Shown piece by piece: positions 29,900-36,919 of a DNA stretch of 36,919 nt. Below the pieces are notes generated by a model that saw nothing but the letters and a program-made list of their open reading frames with translations, did not search any database and was not told the DNA's origin. The stretch covers positions 1-36,919 of the forward strand of contig NZ_LRQV01000063.1 of NCBI RefSeq assembly GCF_001567585.1, given 5' to 3'. This stretch comes from Micromonospora rosaria. Its GTDB lineage: Bacteria > Actinomycetota > Actinomycetes > Mycobacteriales > Micromonosporaceae. How positions within the stretch are numbered: the stretch's first letter is position 1; every line of letters starts with the position of its first letter. Both the position numbers and the translations under genes were made by a program.

Positions 29900-30966
29900 T
29901 GTCCGAGGCCCCGGCCACCGCGTCCGACACCACCGACACCGCCGCCCCGGGTCCGAGCCTGCTGCGGGTCCGGGACCTGGCGGTGGACTTCAAGGTCCCG
30001 GTCCGCGGCTCGCTGCGGGCGGCCCGGCTGCGCGCCGTGTCCGGGGTGGACCTCGACATCCGCCGGGGCGAGATCCTCGGCGTGGTGGGGGAGTCCGGCT
30101 GCGGCAAGTCCACCACCGGCCGGGCCATCCTCCAACTCCTCAAGCCCAGCCAGGGGACGGTCGCCTTCGACGGCACCGAGCTGACCACCCTGTCCCGGGG
30201 CCGGATGCGGGCGATGCGCCGCCGGATGCAGATGATCTTCCAGGACCCGTTCGCCTCGCTGAACCCCCGGATGAGCATCGGCGAGCTGATCGAGGAGCCG
30301 CTGCTGGTCCACTCGGACCTCTCCGCCGCCGGCCGCCGGGCCAAGGCGCTGGAGACCATGCAGCTCGTCGGGCTCAGCTCCCGCTGGCACGACCGCTACC
30401 CGCACGAGTTCTCCGGCGGGCAGCGCCAGCGGGTCGGCATCGCGCGGGCGCTGGTCAGCAACCCGGAGTTCGTCGTCGCCGACGAGCCGGTCTCCGCCCT
30501 CGACGTCTCCGTCCAGGCCCAGATCGTCAACCTGCTCGAACAGCTCCAGGAGGAGCTGGGGCTGACCATGATGTTCATCGCGCACGACCTGGCGGTGGTC
30601 CGGCACCTCTGCGACCGGATCGCCGTGATGTACCTCGGCACCGTCGTCGAGGTCGGCGAGTGCGAGGACATGTACACCTCGCCCCGGCACCCGTACACCC
30701 AGGCGCTGCTGTCGGCGGTGCCCATCCCCGACCCGCTGGTCGAGGTCGAGCGCAAGCGGCGCATCCTCACCGGGGACGTGCCGAGCCCGCTCAACCCGCC
30801 GACCGGCTGCCGGTTCCGGACCCGCTGCTGGAAGGCGCAGGACGTCTGCGCCACCCAGGAGCCCAAGCTCACCACCACCGGGGACGGCCACCAGGTCGCC
30901 TGCCACTTCCCGGAGAACCCCGGCCCGCAGGACCACCCCCTCGTCGCCGTGGCGGGTGACCGGTGA
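29899..30966 (+). CDS. ABC transporter ATP-binding protein (DppF/OppF type)
   Basis: The 355-aa ATPase partner carries Walker A GESGCGKSTTGR near residue 66, Q-loop IFQDPFASLNPRM, signature FSGGQRQRVG near 175, and Walker B FVVADEPVSALDVS near 195. FIAHDLAVVRH holds the switch His. The C-terminus has the oligopeptide-type extension (GCRFRTRCWKAQDVC, near 300-314). ATG 29899 overlaps the preceding stop by one base. Its own stop overlaps the aldehyde dehydrogenase GTG by 4 bp, so import and catabolism genes are translationally coupled. That linkage supports a dedicated substrate. Confidence 0.95.
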
Positions 30967-32405
30967 GCAGCCCCGTACCGCGGCACCTCAACCTCGTCGG
31001 CGGCGAATGGGTCGACGGCGACCGGCGGGCGAACACCAACCCGGCCCGTCCCGGTGAGACCGTCAGCGAGTACGCCCAGGCCGGCCCGGAGACCACCCGG
31101 GCGGCGATCGGGGCGGCCCGCGCCGCCCAGCCCGGCTGGGCCCGCCGGCCCGTCGCGGAGCGGATGGCGCTGCTGGACCGGATCGGCACCGCCGTCCTGG
31201 CCCGGGTCGACGAGCTGGCCGTGCTGCTCGCCCGGGAGGAGGGCAAGCTGCTCGCCGAGGCCCGGGGCGAGGTCACCCGCGCCGGCCAGACCTTCCGGTA
31301 CTACGCCCACCAACTCCTGCAACCGGCCGGCGAGGTGTACGCCTCCACCCGGGCGGACGTGCACGCCGAGGTCCGGCGACGCCCGCTCGGCGTGGTCGGG
31401 ATCGTCACGCCGTGGAACTACCCCCTCGCCATTCCGGCGTGGAAGGTCGCGCCCGCCCTCGCGTACGGCAACACGGTGGTGCTCAAGCCGGCCGAGCTGG
31501 TGCCCGCCTCGGCCGGGGAGCTCGCCCGGATCATCGTCGACGCCGGCGTCCCGCCCGGCGTGTTCAACCTGGTCTTCGGCGCGGGCCGGGTGGTCGGCGA
31601 GGAGCTGCTCACCTCGCCCGACGTCGACGGCGTCTCCTTCACCGGCGGCACGGCCACCGGCGCGCACGTGGCCCGGCAGTGCCTCGCCCACGGCAACAAG
31701 CGGTTCCAACTGGAGATGGGTGGCAAGAACCCGCTCGTCGTGCTCGACGACGCCGACCTGACGGTGGCGGTGGGCTGCGCGCTCGACGGCAGCTTCCTCA
31801 GCACCGGGCAGCGCTGCACCGCGTCCAGCCGGATCATCGTGCAGGCCGGCATCCACGACCGGTTCGTCGCCGCCCTCGCCGCCGCCGCCGACGCGCTGCG
31901 GGTCGGCGACCCGCTCGACCCGGCCAGCCAGCTCGGCCCGGTGGTCAGCCCCGACCAGCTCGCCAGCAACCTCGACTACGTGCGGATCGGCGCGGCGGAG
32001 GGGGCCAGGGTGGTGGCCGGCGGCACCCACGACCCGGCGGCGGGACAGTTCATGCGCCCCACCCTCTTCGCCGACGCGCGCCCCGACATGCGGCTGGCCC
32101 GGGAGGAGATCTTCGGCCCGGTGAGCTGCGTGCTCCGGGTCGACGACCTGGACGAGGCGGTCGACGTCGCCAACGACACCGCGTACGGCCTCTCCGCCGG
32201 CATCGTGACCACCTCGCTGGCGGCGGCGGAACGCTTCAAGCGGGACGCCCGCGCCGGCATCGTCACCGTCAACCTGCCCACCGCCGGGACGGAGCTGCAC
32301 CTGCCCTTCGGTGGCACCGGCGCCTCCAACCACGGCCCCCGGGAGCAGGGCACGTACGCGCGGGACTTCTACACCGTGCCCGTGACCTGCTACACGGGCT
32401 GGTGA
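30963..32405 (+). CDS. NAD(P)-dependent aldehyde dehydrogenase, alpha-ketoglutaric semialdehyde dehydrogenase-like
   Basis: The 480-aa protein has all ALDH marks. These are VTPWNYPLAIPAWKVAPALAYGNTVVLKPAE near residues 142-172, the general base Glu in FQLEMGGKNP near 256, and the catalytic Cys in STGQRCTASSR near 285. EEIFGPVSCVLRV is near 381. The C-terminal NLPTAGTELHLPFGG with GPREQGTYARDFYT closely recalls alpha-ketoglutaric semialdehyde (2,5-dioxovalerate) dehydrogenases, which make 2-oxoglutarate. That subfamily call is from memory of conserved blocks. GTG 30963 lies in a 4-bp overlap with the ATPase, and the TGA overlaps the next GTG by 4 bp. Confidence 0.9.
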   Translation: MSSPVPRHLNLVGGEWVDGDRRANTNPARPGETVSEYAQAGPETTRAAIGAARAAQPGWARRPVAERMALLDRIGTAVLARVDELAVLLAREEGKLLAEARGEVTRAGQTFRYYAHQLLQPAGEVYASTRADVHAEVRRRPLGVVGIVTPWNYPLAIPAWKVAPALAYGNTVVLKPAELVPASAGELARIIVDAGVPPGVFNLVFGAGRVVGEELLTSPDVDGVSFTGGTATGAHVARQCLAHGNKRFQLEMGGKNPLVVLDDADLTVAVGCALDGSFLSTGQRCTASSRIIVQAGIHDRFVAALAAAADALRVGDPLDPASQLGPVVSPDQLASNLDYVRIGAAEGARVVAGGTHDPAAGQFMRPTLFADARPDMRLAREEIFGPVSCVLRVDDLDEAVDVANDTAYGLSAGIVTTSLAAAERFKRDARAGIVTVNLPTAGTELHLPFGGTGASNHGPREQGTYARDFYTVPVTCYTGW

Positions 32406-33352
32406 GCGGCGTGTCGACCCCGACGATCCTGCTCACCGAGCCCATCGCGGCGGCCGGGCTGGACCTGCTGCGCGCGGCCGGCGACGTGCGGATCGCGCAC
32501 GCCACCGACCCGGCGACCCTGGCCGGGCCGCTCGCCACCGCCGACGCCCTGGTGGTGCGCTCCTCACCGGTCACCGCCGCGATGCTGTCCGGCGCACCCC
32601 GGCTGAAGGTCGTCGGCCGGCACGGCGCCGGGCTGGACGGCATCGACCTCGCCGCCGCGCAGCGGCTCGGCATCCCGGTGGTGAGCACCCCCGGCGCCAA
32701 CGCCGAGTCGGTGGCCGAGTTCGTGATCCTGGCCGCCCTGGCCCTGGCCCGGCAGGCCCCGCGCGCCGCCGCCGCGCTGGCCCGGGGCGACTTCCCGGCC
32801 GGGCGTTCGCTGCCGTCCGCCGTGGTCGCGGCCGGCCTGACCGGCACCATGCTCGCCGGCCGCACCCTCGGCCTGGTCGGGCTCGGCGCGATCGGCCGGG
32901 GCGTCGCCGCCCGCGCCCGGGGACTCGGCATGACCGTGCTCGGGTACGACGTCGCCGCCGTCGCCCCGCCCGAGGGGGTCCGCCTGGTCGACCTGGACCG
33001 GCTGCTGGCCGCCTCGGACGTGGTGAGCCTGCACGTGCCGCAGACCCCGCAGACCACCGGGCTGGTCGGCCCGGCCGCGCTGGCCCGGATGCGCCCCGAC
33101 GCGCTGCTGGTCAACACGGCGCGGGCCGGGGTGGTGGACGCCGACGCGGTCCTCGCCGCGCTCGACGCCGGCCGACTGCGCGGGTACGCCGTCGACGTCT
33201 TCGCTCCCGAGCCGCCGGACCCCGACCACCCGCTGCTGCACCACCCCCGCGTCTTCGCCACCCCGCACATGGCCGCGATGACCCAGGACGCGCTCGACGC
33301 CATGGCGACCGCCGTGGCGCGGGGCGTGATCGCGCACCTGACCGCGCGCTGA
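32402..33352 (+). CDS. D-isomer-specific 2-hydroxyacid dehydrogenase, phosphoglycerate dehydrogenase-like
   Basis: The 316-aa protein has an N-terminal substrate half with VVGRHGAGLDGIDLAAAQRLGIPVVSTPGANAESVAEF near residues 63-100. The Rossmann motif is LGLVGLGAIGRGVA near 155-168. Catalytic residues lie in LLVNTARAGVVD (Arg near 241), DVFAPEPPD (Glu near 267) and FATPHMAAMT (His near 285). It lacks the C-terminal ACT domain of full SerA. GTG 32402 overlaps the aldehyde dehydrogenase stop. It differs clearly from the enzyme at 22966, which carries a shorter GRGAL-type motif. Having two such enzymes in one locus suggests a 2-hydroxy acid of two forms or two steps. Confidence 0.9.
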   Translation: MSGVSTPTILLTEPIAAAGLDLLRAAGDVRIAHATDPATLAGPLATADALVVRSSPVTAAMLSGAPRLKVVGRHGAGLDGIDLAAAQRLGIPVVSTPGANAESVAEFVILAALALARQAPRAAAALARGDFPAGRSLPSAVVAAGLTGTMLAGRTLGLVGLGAIGRGVAARARGLGMTVLGYDVAAVAPPEGVRLVDLDRLLAASDVVSLHVPQTPQTTGLVGPAALARMRPDALLVNTARAGVVDADAVLAALDAGRLRGYAVDVFAPEPPDPDHPLLHHPRVFATPHMAAMTQDALDAMATAVARGVIAHLTAR

Positions 33353-33390
33353 GCCACCCGACCTGGAACCCCGCCGGAAGGAAACCGACA

Positions 33391-34569
33391 GTGACCCTGC
33401 CCGTCCCCGCGCCCGCCCTCGCGTACGTCGGTGTCGACGACCTCGTCGACGACGAGACGCGGGACCTCCAGGCCGCCGTCCGCGAGTTCGTCGACCGGCG
33501 GATCCGTCCGCACGTCGCCGCCTGGTACGAGGAGGGCCACCTGCCCGCCCGGGACCTGGCCCGGGAACTCGGCGACCTCGGCGTGCTCGGCATGCACCTC
33601 GACGGGTACGGCTGCGCCGGCACCTCCGCCACCGCCTACGGGCTGGCCTGCTTCGAGTTGGAGGCCGGTGACTCGGGCCTGCGCTCGCTGGTCTCCGTGC
33701 AGGGCTCACTGGCCATGTACGCCATCTGGCGGTTCGGCTCCGAGGAGCAGAAGCAGCAGTGGCTGCCCCGGATGGCGGCCGGCGAGGCGATCGGCTGCTT
33801 CGGACTGACCGAGGCGGACTTCGGCTCCGACCCGTCGGGGATGCGGACCCGGGCCCGCCGCGACGGCGGCGACTGGGTGCTCACCGGCACCAAGATGTGG
33901 ATCACCAACGGGTCGATCGCCGACGTCGCCGTGGTGTGGGCCCGGACCGACGAGGGGATCCGGGGCTTCCTGGTCCCCGCCGGCGCCCCCGGCCTCACCG
34001 CCCCGGAGATCACCCGCAAGCAGTCGCTGCGCGCCTCGGTCACCTCCGAACTCGTCCTCGACGACGTGCGGCTGCCCGCCGACGCGATGCTGCCCGGGGC
34101 CGCCGGCCTCTCCGGGCCGCTCTCCTGCCTCAACGAGGCCCGGTTCGGCATCGTCTTCGGCGCGCTCGGCGCGGCCCACGACTGCCTGGAGACCACCGTC
34201 GCGTACGCCCGTAGCCGGCAACTCTTCGACCGGCCGCTCGCCGCGTACCAGGCCACCCAGCTCAAGCTCGCCGACATGGGCCTGGAACTGGGCAAGGGCA
34301 TGCTGCTGGCGCTGCACCTGGGCGCCCGCAAGGACGCCGGCACCCTCGACCACCGGCAGATCAGCCTCGGCAAGCTCAACAGCGTCCGGGAGGCGATCGC
34401 CATCGCCCGGGAGTGCCGGGCCATCCTCGGCGCGGCCGGCATCACCCTGGACTACCCGGTCATCCGGCACGCGGCGAACCTCGAATCCGTGCTCACCTAC
34501 GAGGGCACCTCCGAGGTCCACCAGCTCATCATCGGCCAGGTGCTCACCGGGCACGCCGCCTTCCGCTGA
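33391..34569 (+). CDS. Acyl-CoA dehydrogenase, glutaryl-CoA dehydrogenase-like
   Basis: The 392-aa flavoenzyme oxidises an acyl-CoA with FAD. It has LRSLVSVQGSLAMYAIWRFGSEEQKQQWLPRMAAGE (about 93-128), CFGLTEADFGSDPSGMRTRA (about 133-152) and WITNGSIADVAVVWARTD. The segments SLRASVTSELVLDDVRLP and LNEARFGIVFGALGAAHDCLE match glutaryl-CoA dehydrogenases more than short-chain enzymes. The catalytic Glu is in LTYEGTSEVHQL near 370. GTG 33391 has GGAAGGA about 8 nt upstream, 38 bp after the previous stop. It is last in the operon. Glutaryl-CoA itself as substrate is inference. Confidence 0.91.
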   Translation: MTLPVPAPALAYVGVDDLVDDETRDLQAAVREFVDRRIRPHVAAWYEEGHLPARDLARELGDLGVLGMHLDGYGCAGTSATAYGLACFELEAGDSGLRSLVSVQGSLAMYAIWRFGSEEQKQQWLPRMAAGEAIGCFGLTEADFGSDPSGMRTRARRDGGDWVLTGTKMWITNGSIADVAVVWARTDEGIRGFLVPAGAPGLTAPEITRKQSLRASVTSELVLDDVRLPADAMLPGAAGLSGPLSCLNEARFGIVFGALGAAHDCLETTVAYARSRQLFDRPLAAYQATQLKLADMGLELGKGMLLALHLGARKDAGTLDHRQISLGKLNSVREAIAIARECRAILGAAGITLDYPVIRHAANLESVLTYEGTSEVHQLIIGQVLTGHAAFR

Positions 34570-34871
34570 GCCCCGCGCGGGCCGGGCCGGCACCGGCGAT
34601 GTCACGGAGGGTGACTTTCCTCCGGGATGCCGAGGCGGCGGATGTAATGCCTGGTCAAGGTGGTCGTGGGGGCGTCACGTGAATGGTGCTCATGGGGTGC
34701 TTCCTGCATCAATTCGGACATCGTGCGTTGGTGGATGCGGTCGTCGACCATAACTTGGGGTCATCGTCTGGCGCCGCCACATCGCCCGGCCGGAACGCAC
34801 CCCGGATGTCCACATCCCCGCGTCAGGCGTCAGCACGGTGTGCCCCGGCCCCGAACCGGAGGGGGTGCCCG
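34570..34871 (+). other. 302-bp intergenic region, lower in GC, before the M15-type gene
   Basis: No gene is supported. A CGGAGG/CCTCCG inverted repeat (34605-34610 and 34619-34624) could help terminate the dehydrogenase operon but is weak. The rest has lower GC than its neighbours and contains the promoter at 34728-34756. Confidence 0.45.
34728..34756 (+). promoter_or_regulatory. Candidate promoter of the M15-type gene
   Basis: TTGGTG (34728-34733) and TAACTT (34751-34756) are separated by exactly 17 bp. The leader to ATG 34872 would be about 110 nt. Confidence 0.45.
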
Positions 34872-35891
34872 ATGACTCGGGCCCCAGCAAACCTGCTGGC
34901 TGTCCGCAGCCTCTTACTGACGTACCTCAACACCGACCCCGCCCGGGTACGGGAGGACGACCTCGAACCCGCCGAGGTGGGCATCGTCGGGGACGCCTCG
35001 CACCGGGGCGGCTACCACTGCGGCTCCGACCGGGTGGTGCCCAACGACTACTCGGTGGTCGAGTCGCCCCGGGACCGTAACGGCCTCACCATCGACGCCT
35101 CCGCGCTGGACGTCGGCTGGTTCGCAATCCGCTCCGGCGGCAGTACCCACGACCTGCGGACGTTCTCGCGGTGGTGCGTCGCCCAGTGTGTCGCCGGCAC
35201 GGCCGACACCCGGGACATCCGCGAGATCATCTACTCCCCGGACGGCACGACCGTCCGGCGCTGGGACCGGCTCGGCCGGCGCAGCACAGGCGACAACTCG
35301 CACCGCTGGCACACCCATGTCAGTTTCTTCCGCGACGCCACGAAGGCGGGCCGGAACCAGACCCCGCTGTTCCGCCGCTACCTGAGCACCATCGGACTGA
35401 TCCAGGAGGACGACATGCCCAGCGCAGCCGAAGTGGCCAAGTACCTGATGGAGCAGTACCGGACCCCGGACGGACGGACCCTCGCCGGGAGCCTGGACGC
35501 GCTGCTGCGCCCGGACGGGGGCAACACGCTCGGCCGGCAGGTGACCCGGTCGGACACCGTCCCGGCGGTCCGCCCGCCGTACCACAACAGCGACTACGGG
35601 GACCCGGCGAACCCCACGGTGGGCAACAAGGAGTGGACCGTCGGGTACACGTTGCAGACCATCGCCGAGACCGGGCGGGCGACCCGCGCCCAGGTCGCCG
35701 AGGTGCTGGCGCTGATCGCTCAGCTCACCGGCCGGGACCCGGTGGACGAGCCGACGATCGTCGCCGGGGTCCTGGCCGGGCTGTCGCCGGCGGCGATCGC
35801 GGCGGCGATCCCGACGGACCTGGCCCGCCAGGTCGCCGACGAACTGGGCCGCCGGTTCAGCGGCGGCGGCAGCACCCCACAGGCGGCGTGA
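34872..35891 (+). CDS. Phage-lysin-like protein with M15-type (LAS) metallopeptidase motifs
   Basis: The 339-aa protein has an N-terminal domain of about 180 residues. GIVGDASHRGGYHCGSDRV (about 37-55) is followed by GLTIDASALDVGWFAI, an Asp, and HRWHTHVSFFRD near 155, which gives HxH. His...Asp...HxH is the ligand order of D-Ala-D-Ala peptidases of the LAS fold. The C-terminal half (about 185-339) is helical with an Ala/Gly/Pro linker, and looks like the tail of actinophage endolysins or structural proteins (VGYTLQTIAETGRATRAQVAEVLALIAQLTG). No signal peptide is seen. ATG 34872 has GGAGGGGG upstream. No other phage gene is nearby, so it may be a domesticated or transferred gene. The substrate is probably peptidoglycan or its fragments. 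Confidence 0.68.
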   Translation: MTRAPANLLAVRSLLLTYLNTDPARVREDDLEPAEVGIVGDASHRGGYHCGSDRVVPNDYSVVESPRDRNGLTIDASALDVGWFAIRSGGSTHDLRTFSRWCVAQCVAGTADTRDIREIIYSPDGTTVRRWDRLGRRSTGDNSHRWHTHVSFFRDATKAGRNQTPLFRRYLSTIGLIQEDDMPSAAEVAKYLMEQYRTPDGRTLAGSLDALLRPDGGNTLGRQVTRSDTVPAVRPPYHNSDYGDPANPTVGNKEWTVGYTLQTIAETGRATRAQVAEVLALIAQLTGRDPVDEPTIVAGVLAGLSPAAIAAAIPTDLARQVADELGRRFSGGGSTPQAA

Positions 35892-35931
35892 CCGACCCGA
35901 CGGCCCACCCACCGGCACCCTCATCGCCACC

Positions 35932-36012
35932 GCGACCATCACGACCATCACGACCATCACGGTCACCACGACCGCCGCGACCGCCACCACGACCGCCACC
36001 GCCACCGCCACC
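35932..36012. repeat. Nine degenerate 9-bp tandem units
   Basis: Units based on ACGACCATC repeat nine times; three are near-identical and later ones drift to ACGACCGCC and GCCACCGCC. It lies in the intergenic region after the M15-type gene. The opposite strand could encode Gly/Asp/Arg-rich peptide, but no proper start or RBS is present. Confidence 0.75.
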
Positions 36013-36044
36013 GGCGCCGGCCCGATCCGGGCGGCGCCGGTGGC
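36007..36044 (+). terminator. Very strong hairpin after the M15-type gene
   Basis: GCCACCGGCGCC (36007-36018) pairs perfectly with 36033-36044. An inner GCCCG/CGGGC stem with one bulged G closes on a 3-nt loop, giving 17 pairs in total. It overlaps the end of the tandem repeat and is 116 bp after the stop codon. Confidence 0.75.
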
Positions 36045-36170
36045 GGCTGGGCCCGACGGAGCGCGCCGACCGACCGGGATCCTGTTTGAACCGTCCGGAC
36101 GCCACTGCGTAGAAGGGAGCCGGGACGGCAGGATGGCGATGGACCGAGGGTGTGGAAGGCGATGGTGTTC

Positions 36171-36919
36171 ATGCGGCGAGCCCTGGCTCCGGTGCTGCTG
36201 CTGGTCGGGGTCGTGCTGGTGGGTGCGGTGGTGCTCGCGGCGGCGACCCCGGTCCGGGCGGCACCCGCTGCCGAGACCGGCAGGTACTACGTGGTCGGGC
36301 CACCGGTCGACGGCCAACGGGAGTACCTGTACGCCATCGCCCTGCGCACCCTCGGCAACGGCAACCGGTTCCGGGAGATCGTCCAGCTCAACGAGGGCCG
36401 CGCACAGCCGGACGGGGAGACCTTCACCGACGGCCTGACCCTGCGGCCGGGCTGGCTCCTCGTCCTGCCCAGGGACGCCAGGGGCCAGGGGGTACGGATC
36501 GGCCCGCTGCCGGCGTACGCCCCCCGATCCGCCCGGCCGACCCCCGCCGCCGTGGCGCCCAGCCCCACCCGGCCGAGCGTGCCGCCGAGCCGCGCCCCCA
36601 CCACGGCGGCCCCCTCCAGCGTGGCTCCCACCACGGCGGCGGCCCCCTCCCGTCCCGCGTCCACCCCGCCGGTGGAGCCGACCCAGGTGGTGGCCGGGCC
36701 GCCCGCGCGACCCGACCGCGCCGGTGACCCGATCGACCCGCTGCTGATCCGGGGAGGGGCCGGCGTGCTGGCGGTGCTCTTCGCCGTGGCCGCCGTCGTC
36801 CTGCTGCGCCGGGGCGGGCACCGCCGGTGCGGGTTGGCGTTGGAGGACAACGGCCCCTGGCCGCCGGAGCGGCACCACACCCCCACCCCGGCCGAACTCG
36901 GCGCGGCCCCCGCGCCGCC
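36171..36919 (+). CDS. Membrane-anchored LysM-like protein (3' partial)
   Basis: The frame is open to the right window edge, with 249 complete codons visible. Residues 1-35 are a signal peptide or helix (LAPVLLLVGVVLVGAVVLAAAT, probable cut after VRAA). Residues about 40-105 form a LysM-like module (RYYVVGPPVDGQREYLYAIALRTLGNGNRFREIVQLNEGR ... LRPGWLLVLP) of the kind that binds glycans. A Pro/Ser/Thr/Ala linker follows (about 110-180), then a second helix (GGAGVLAVLFAVAAVVLLRR near 195-215) and a cytosolic tail. The start could also be ATG 36162; GGAAGG at 36154-36159 is 11 nt from 36171 but only 2 nt from 36162. The full length is unknown. Confidence 0.7.
   Translation, partial: MRRALAPVLLLVGVVLVGAVVLAAATPVRAAPAAETGRYYVVGPPVDGQREYLYAIALRTLGNGNRFREIVQLNEGRAQPDGETFTDGLTLRPGWLLVLPRDARGQGVRIGPLPAYAPRSARPTPAAVAPSPTRPSVPPSRAPTTAAPSSVAPTTAAAPSRPASTPPVEPTQVVAGPPARPDRAGDPIDPLLIRGGAGVLAVLFAVAAVVLLRRGGHRRCGLALEDNGPWPPERHHTPTPAELGAAPAP

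Noticed and set aside
35932..36012. CRISPR-like array
   Set aside because: The units are only 9 bp, contiguous without spacers, and no cas gene is present.
35857..36105. Minus-strand frame of 82 codons across the tandem repeat
   Set aside because: Its product is a Gly/Asp/Arg repeat caused by the 9-bp units, with no RBS.

Overview
This is a GC-rich (roughly 70% or more) actinomycete chromosomal segment. I infer Micromonosporaceae, most likely Micromonospora. The reasons are the codon bias, the many GTG starts, the tight 1-4 bp gene overlaps, and two copies of an intergenic palindrome built around AAGGAAGGGCCCC/GGGGCCCTTCCTT that I recall as common in Micromonospora genomes. No transposase, integrase, CRISPR array or rRNA was seen. 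The window is cut inside a gene at both ends.

Layout. (1) 2-6056, plus strand: an ebo-type metabolite-traffic operon. It holds a TIM-barrel isomerase-like protein (partial), EboA, a TatD-like hydrolase (EboB), EboE, an EboF-like phosphodiesterase-superfamily protein and a trans-polyprenyl diphosphate synthase. (2) 6404-12710, plus strand: two secreted multidomain proteins (PQQ-type sugar dehydrogenase with PKD, CBM6-like and ricin-B domains; ThuA with 3-keto-disaccharide hydrolase, CBM6-like and ricin-B domains), then a cytosolic TIM-barrel sugar isomerase. Oxidative (3-keto) sugar chemistry outside the cell is a plausible theme. (3) 12717-18790: a small YtxH-like membrane-anchored protein (minus), tRNA-Asn, an FAD-dependent amine-oxidase-like protein, a CAU tRNA, a secreted FN3-like protein, a DnaJ-like Cys-rich protein, and a minus-strand pair that looks like RNA-repair enzymes: an RlaP-type nucleotidyltransferase and a stand-alone T4 Pnkp-like 3'-phosphatase.

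(4) 18950-34569: a large peptide-import and catabolism locus split into three transcription units. Plus strand 19070-23946: M19 dipeptidase-like protein, family-5 solute-binding lipoprotein, TPR protein, tautomerase-like protein, D-2-hydroxyacid dehydrogenase. Minus strand 28730-24106: Lrp/AsnC regulator, two Dpp/Opp permeases, fused alpha-beta E1 dehydrogenase. Plus strand 28856-34569: two Dpp/Opp ATPases, alpha-ketoglutaric-semialdehyde-type aldehyde dehydrogenase, a second D-2-hydroxyacid dehydrogenase, and a glutaryl-CoA-dehydrogenase-like enzyme. The five ABC parts are distributed over all three units. Four copies of a 12-13 bp dyad (consensus GACGAAATTCGTC) lie in only the two promoter regions that drive these units, with members of each pair about 31 bp apart. 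I infer that the Lrp protein controls the whole locus. Two of its enzymes lack expected catalytic residues: the M19 protein lacks the HxD pair and the bridging Glu, and the tautomerase has Ala instead of Pro after the initiator Met.

(5) 34872-36919: a phage-lysin-like M15-type protein, a strong terminator behind a 9-bp tandem repeat, and a membrane-anchored LysM-like protein cut by the window edge. The best candidates for an undescribed system are the Lrp-controlled import/catabolism locus and the ligase-less RlaP/3'-phosphatase pair.
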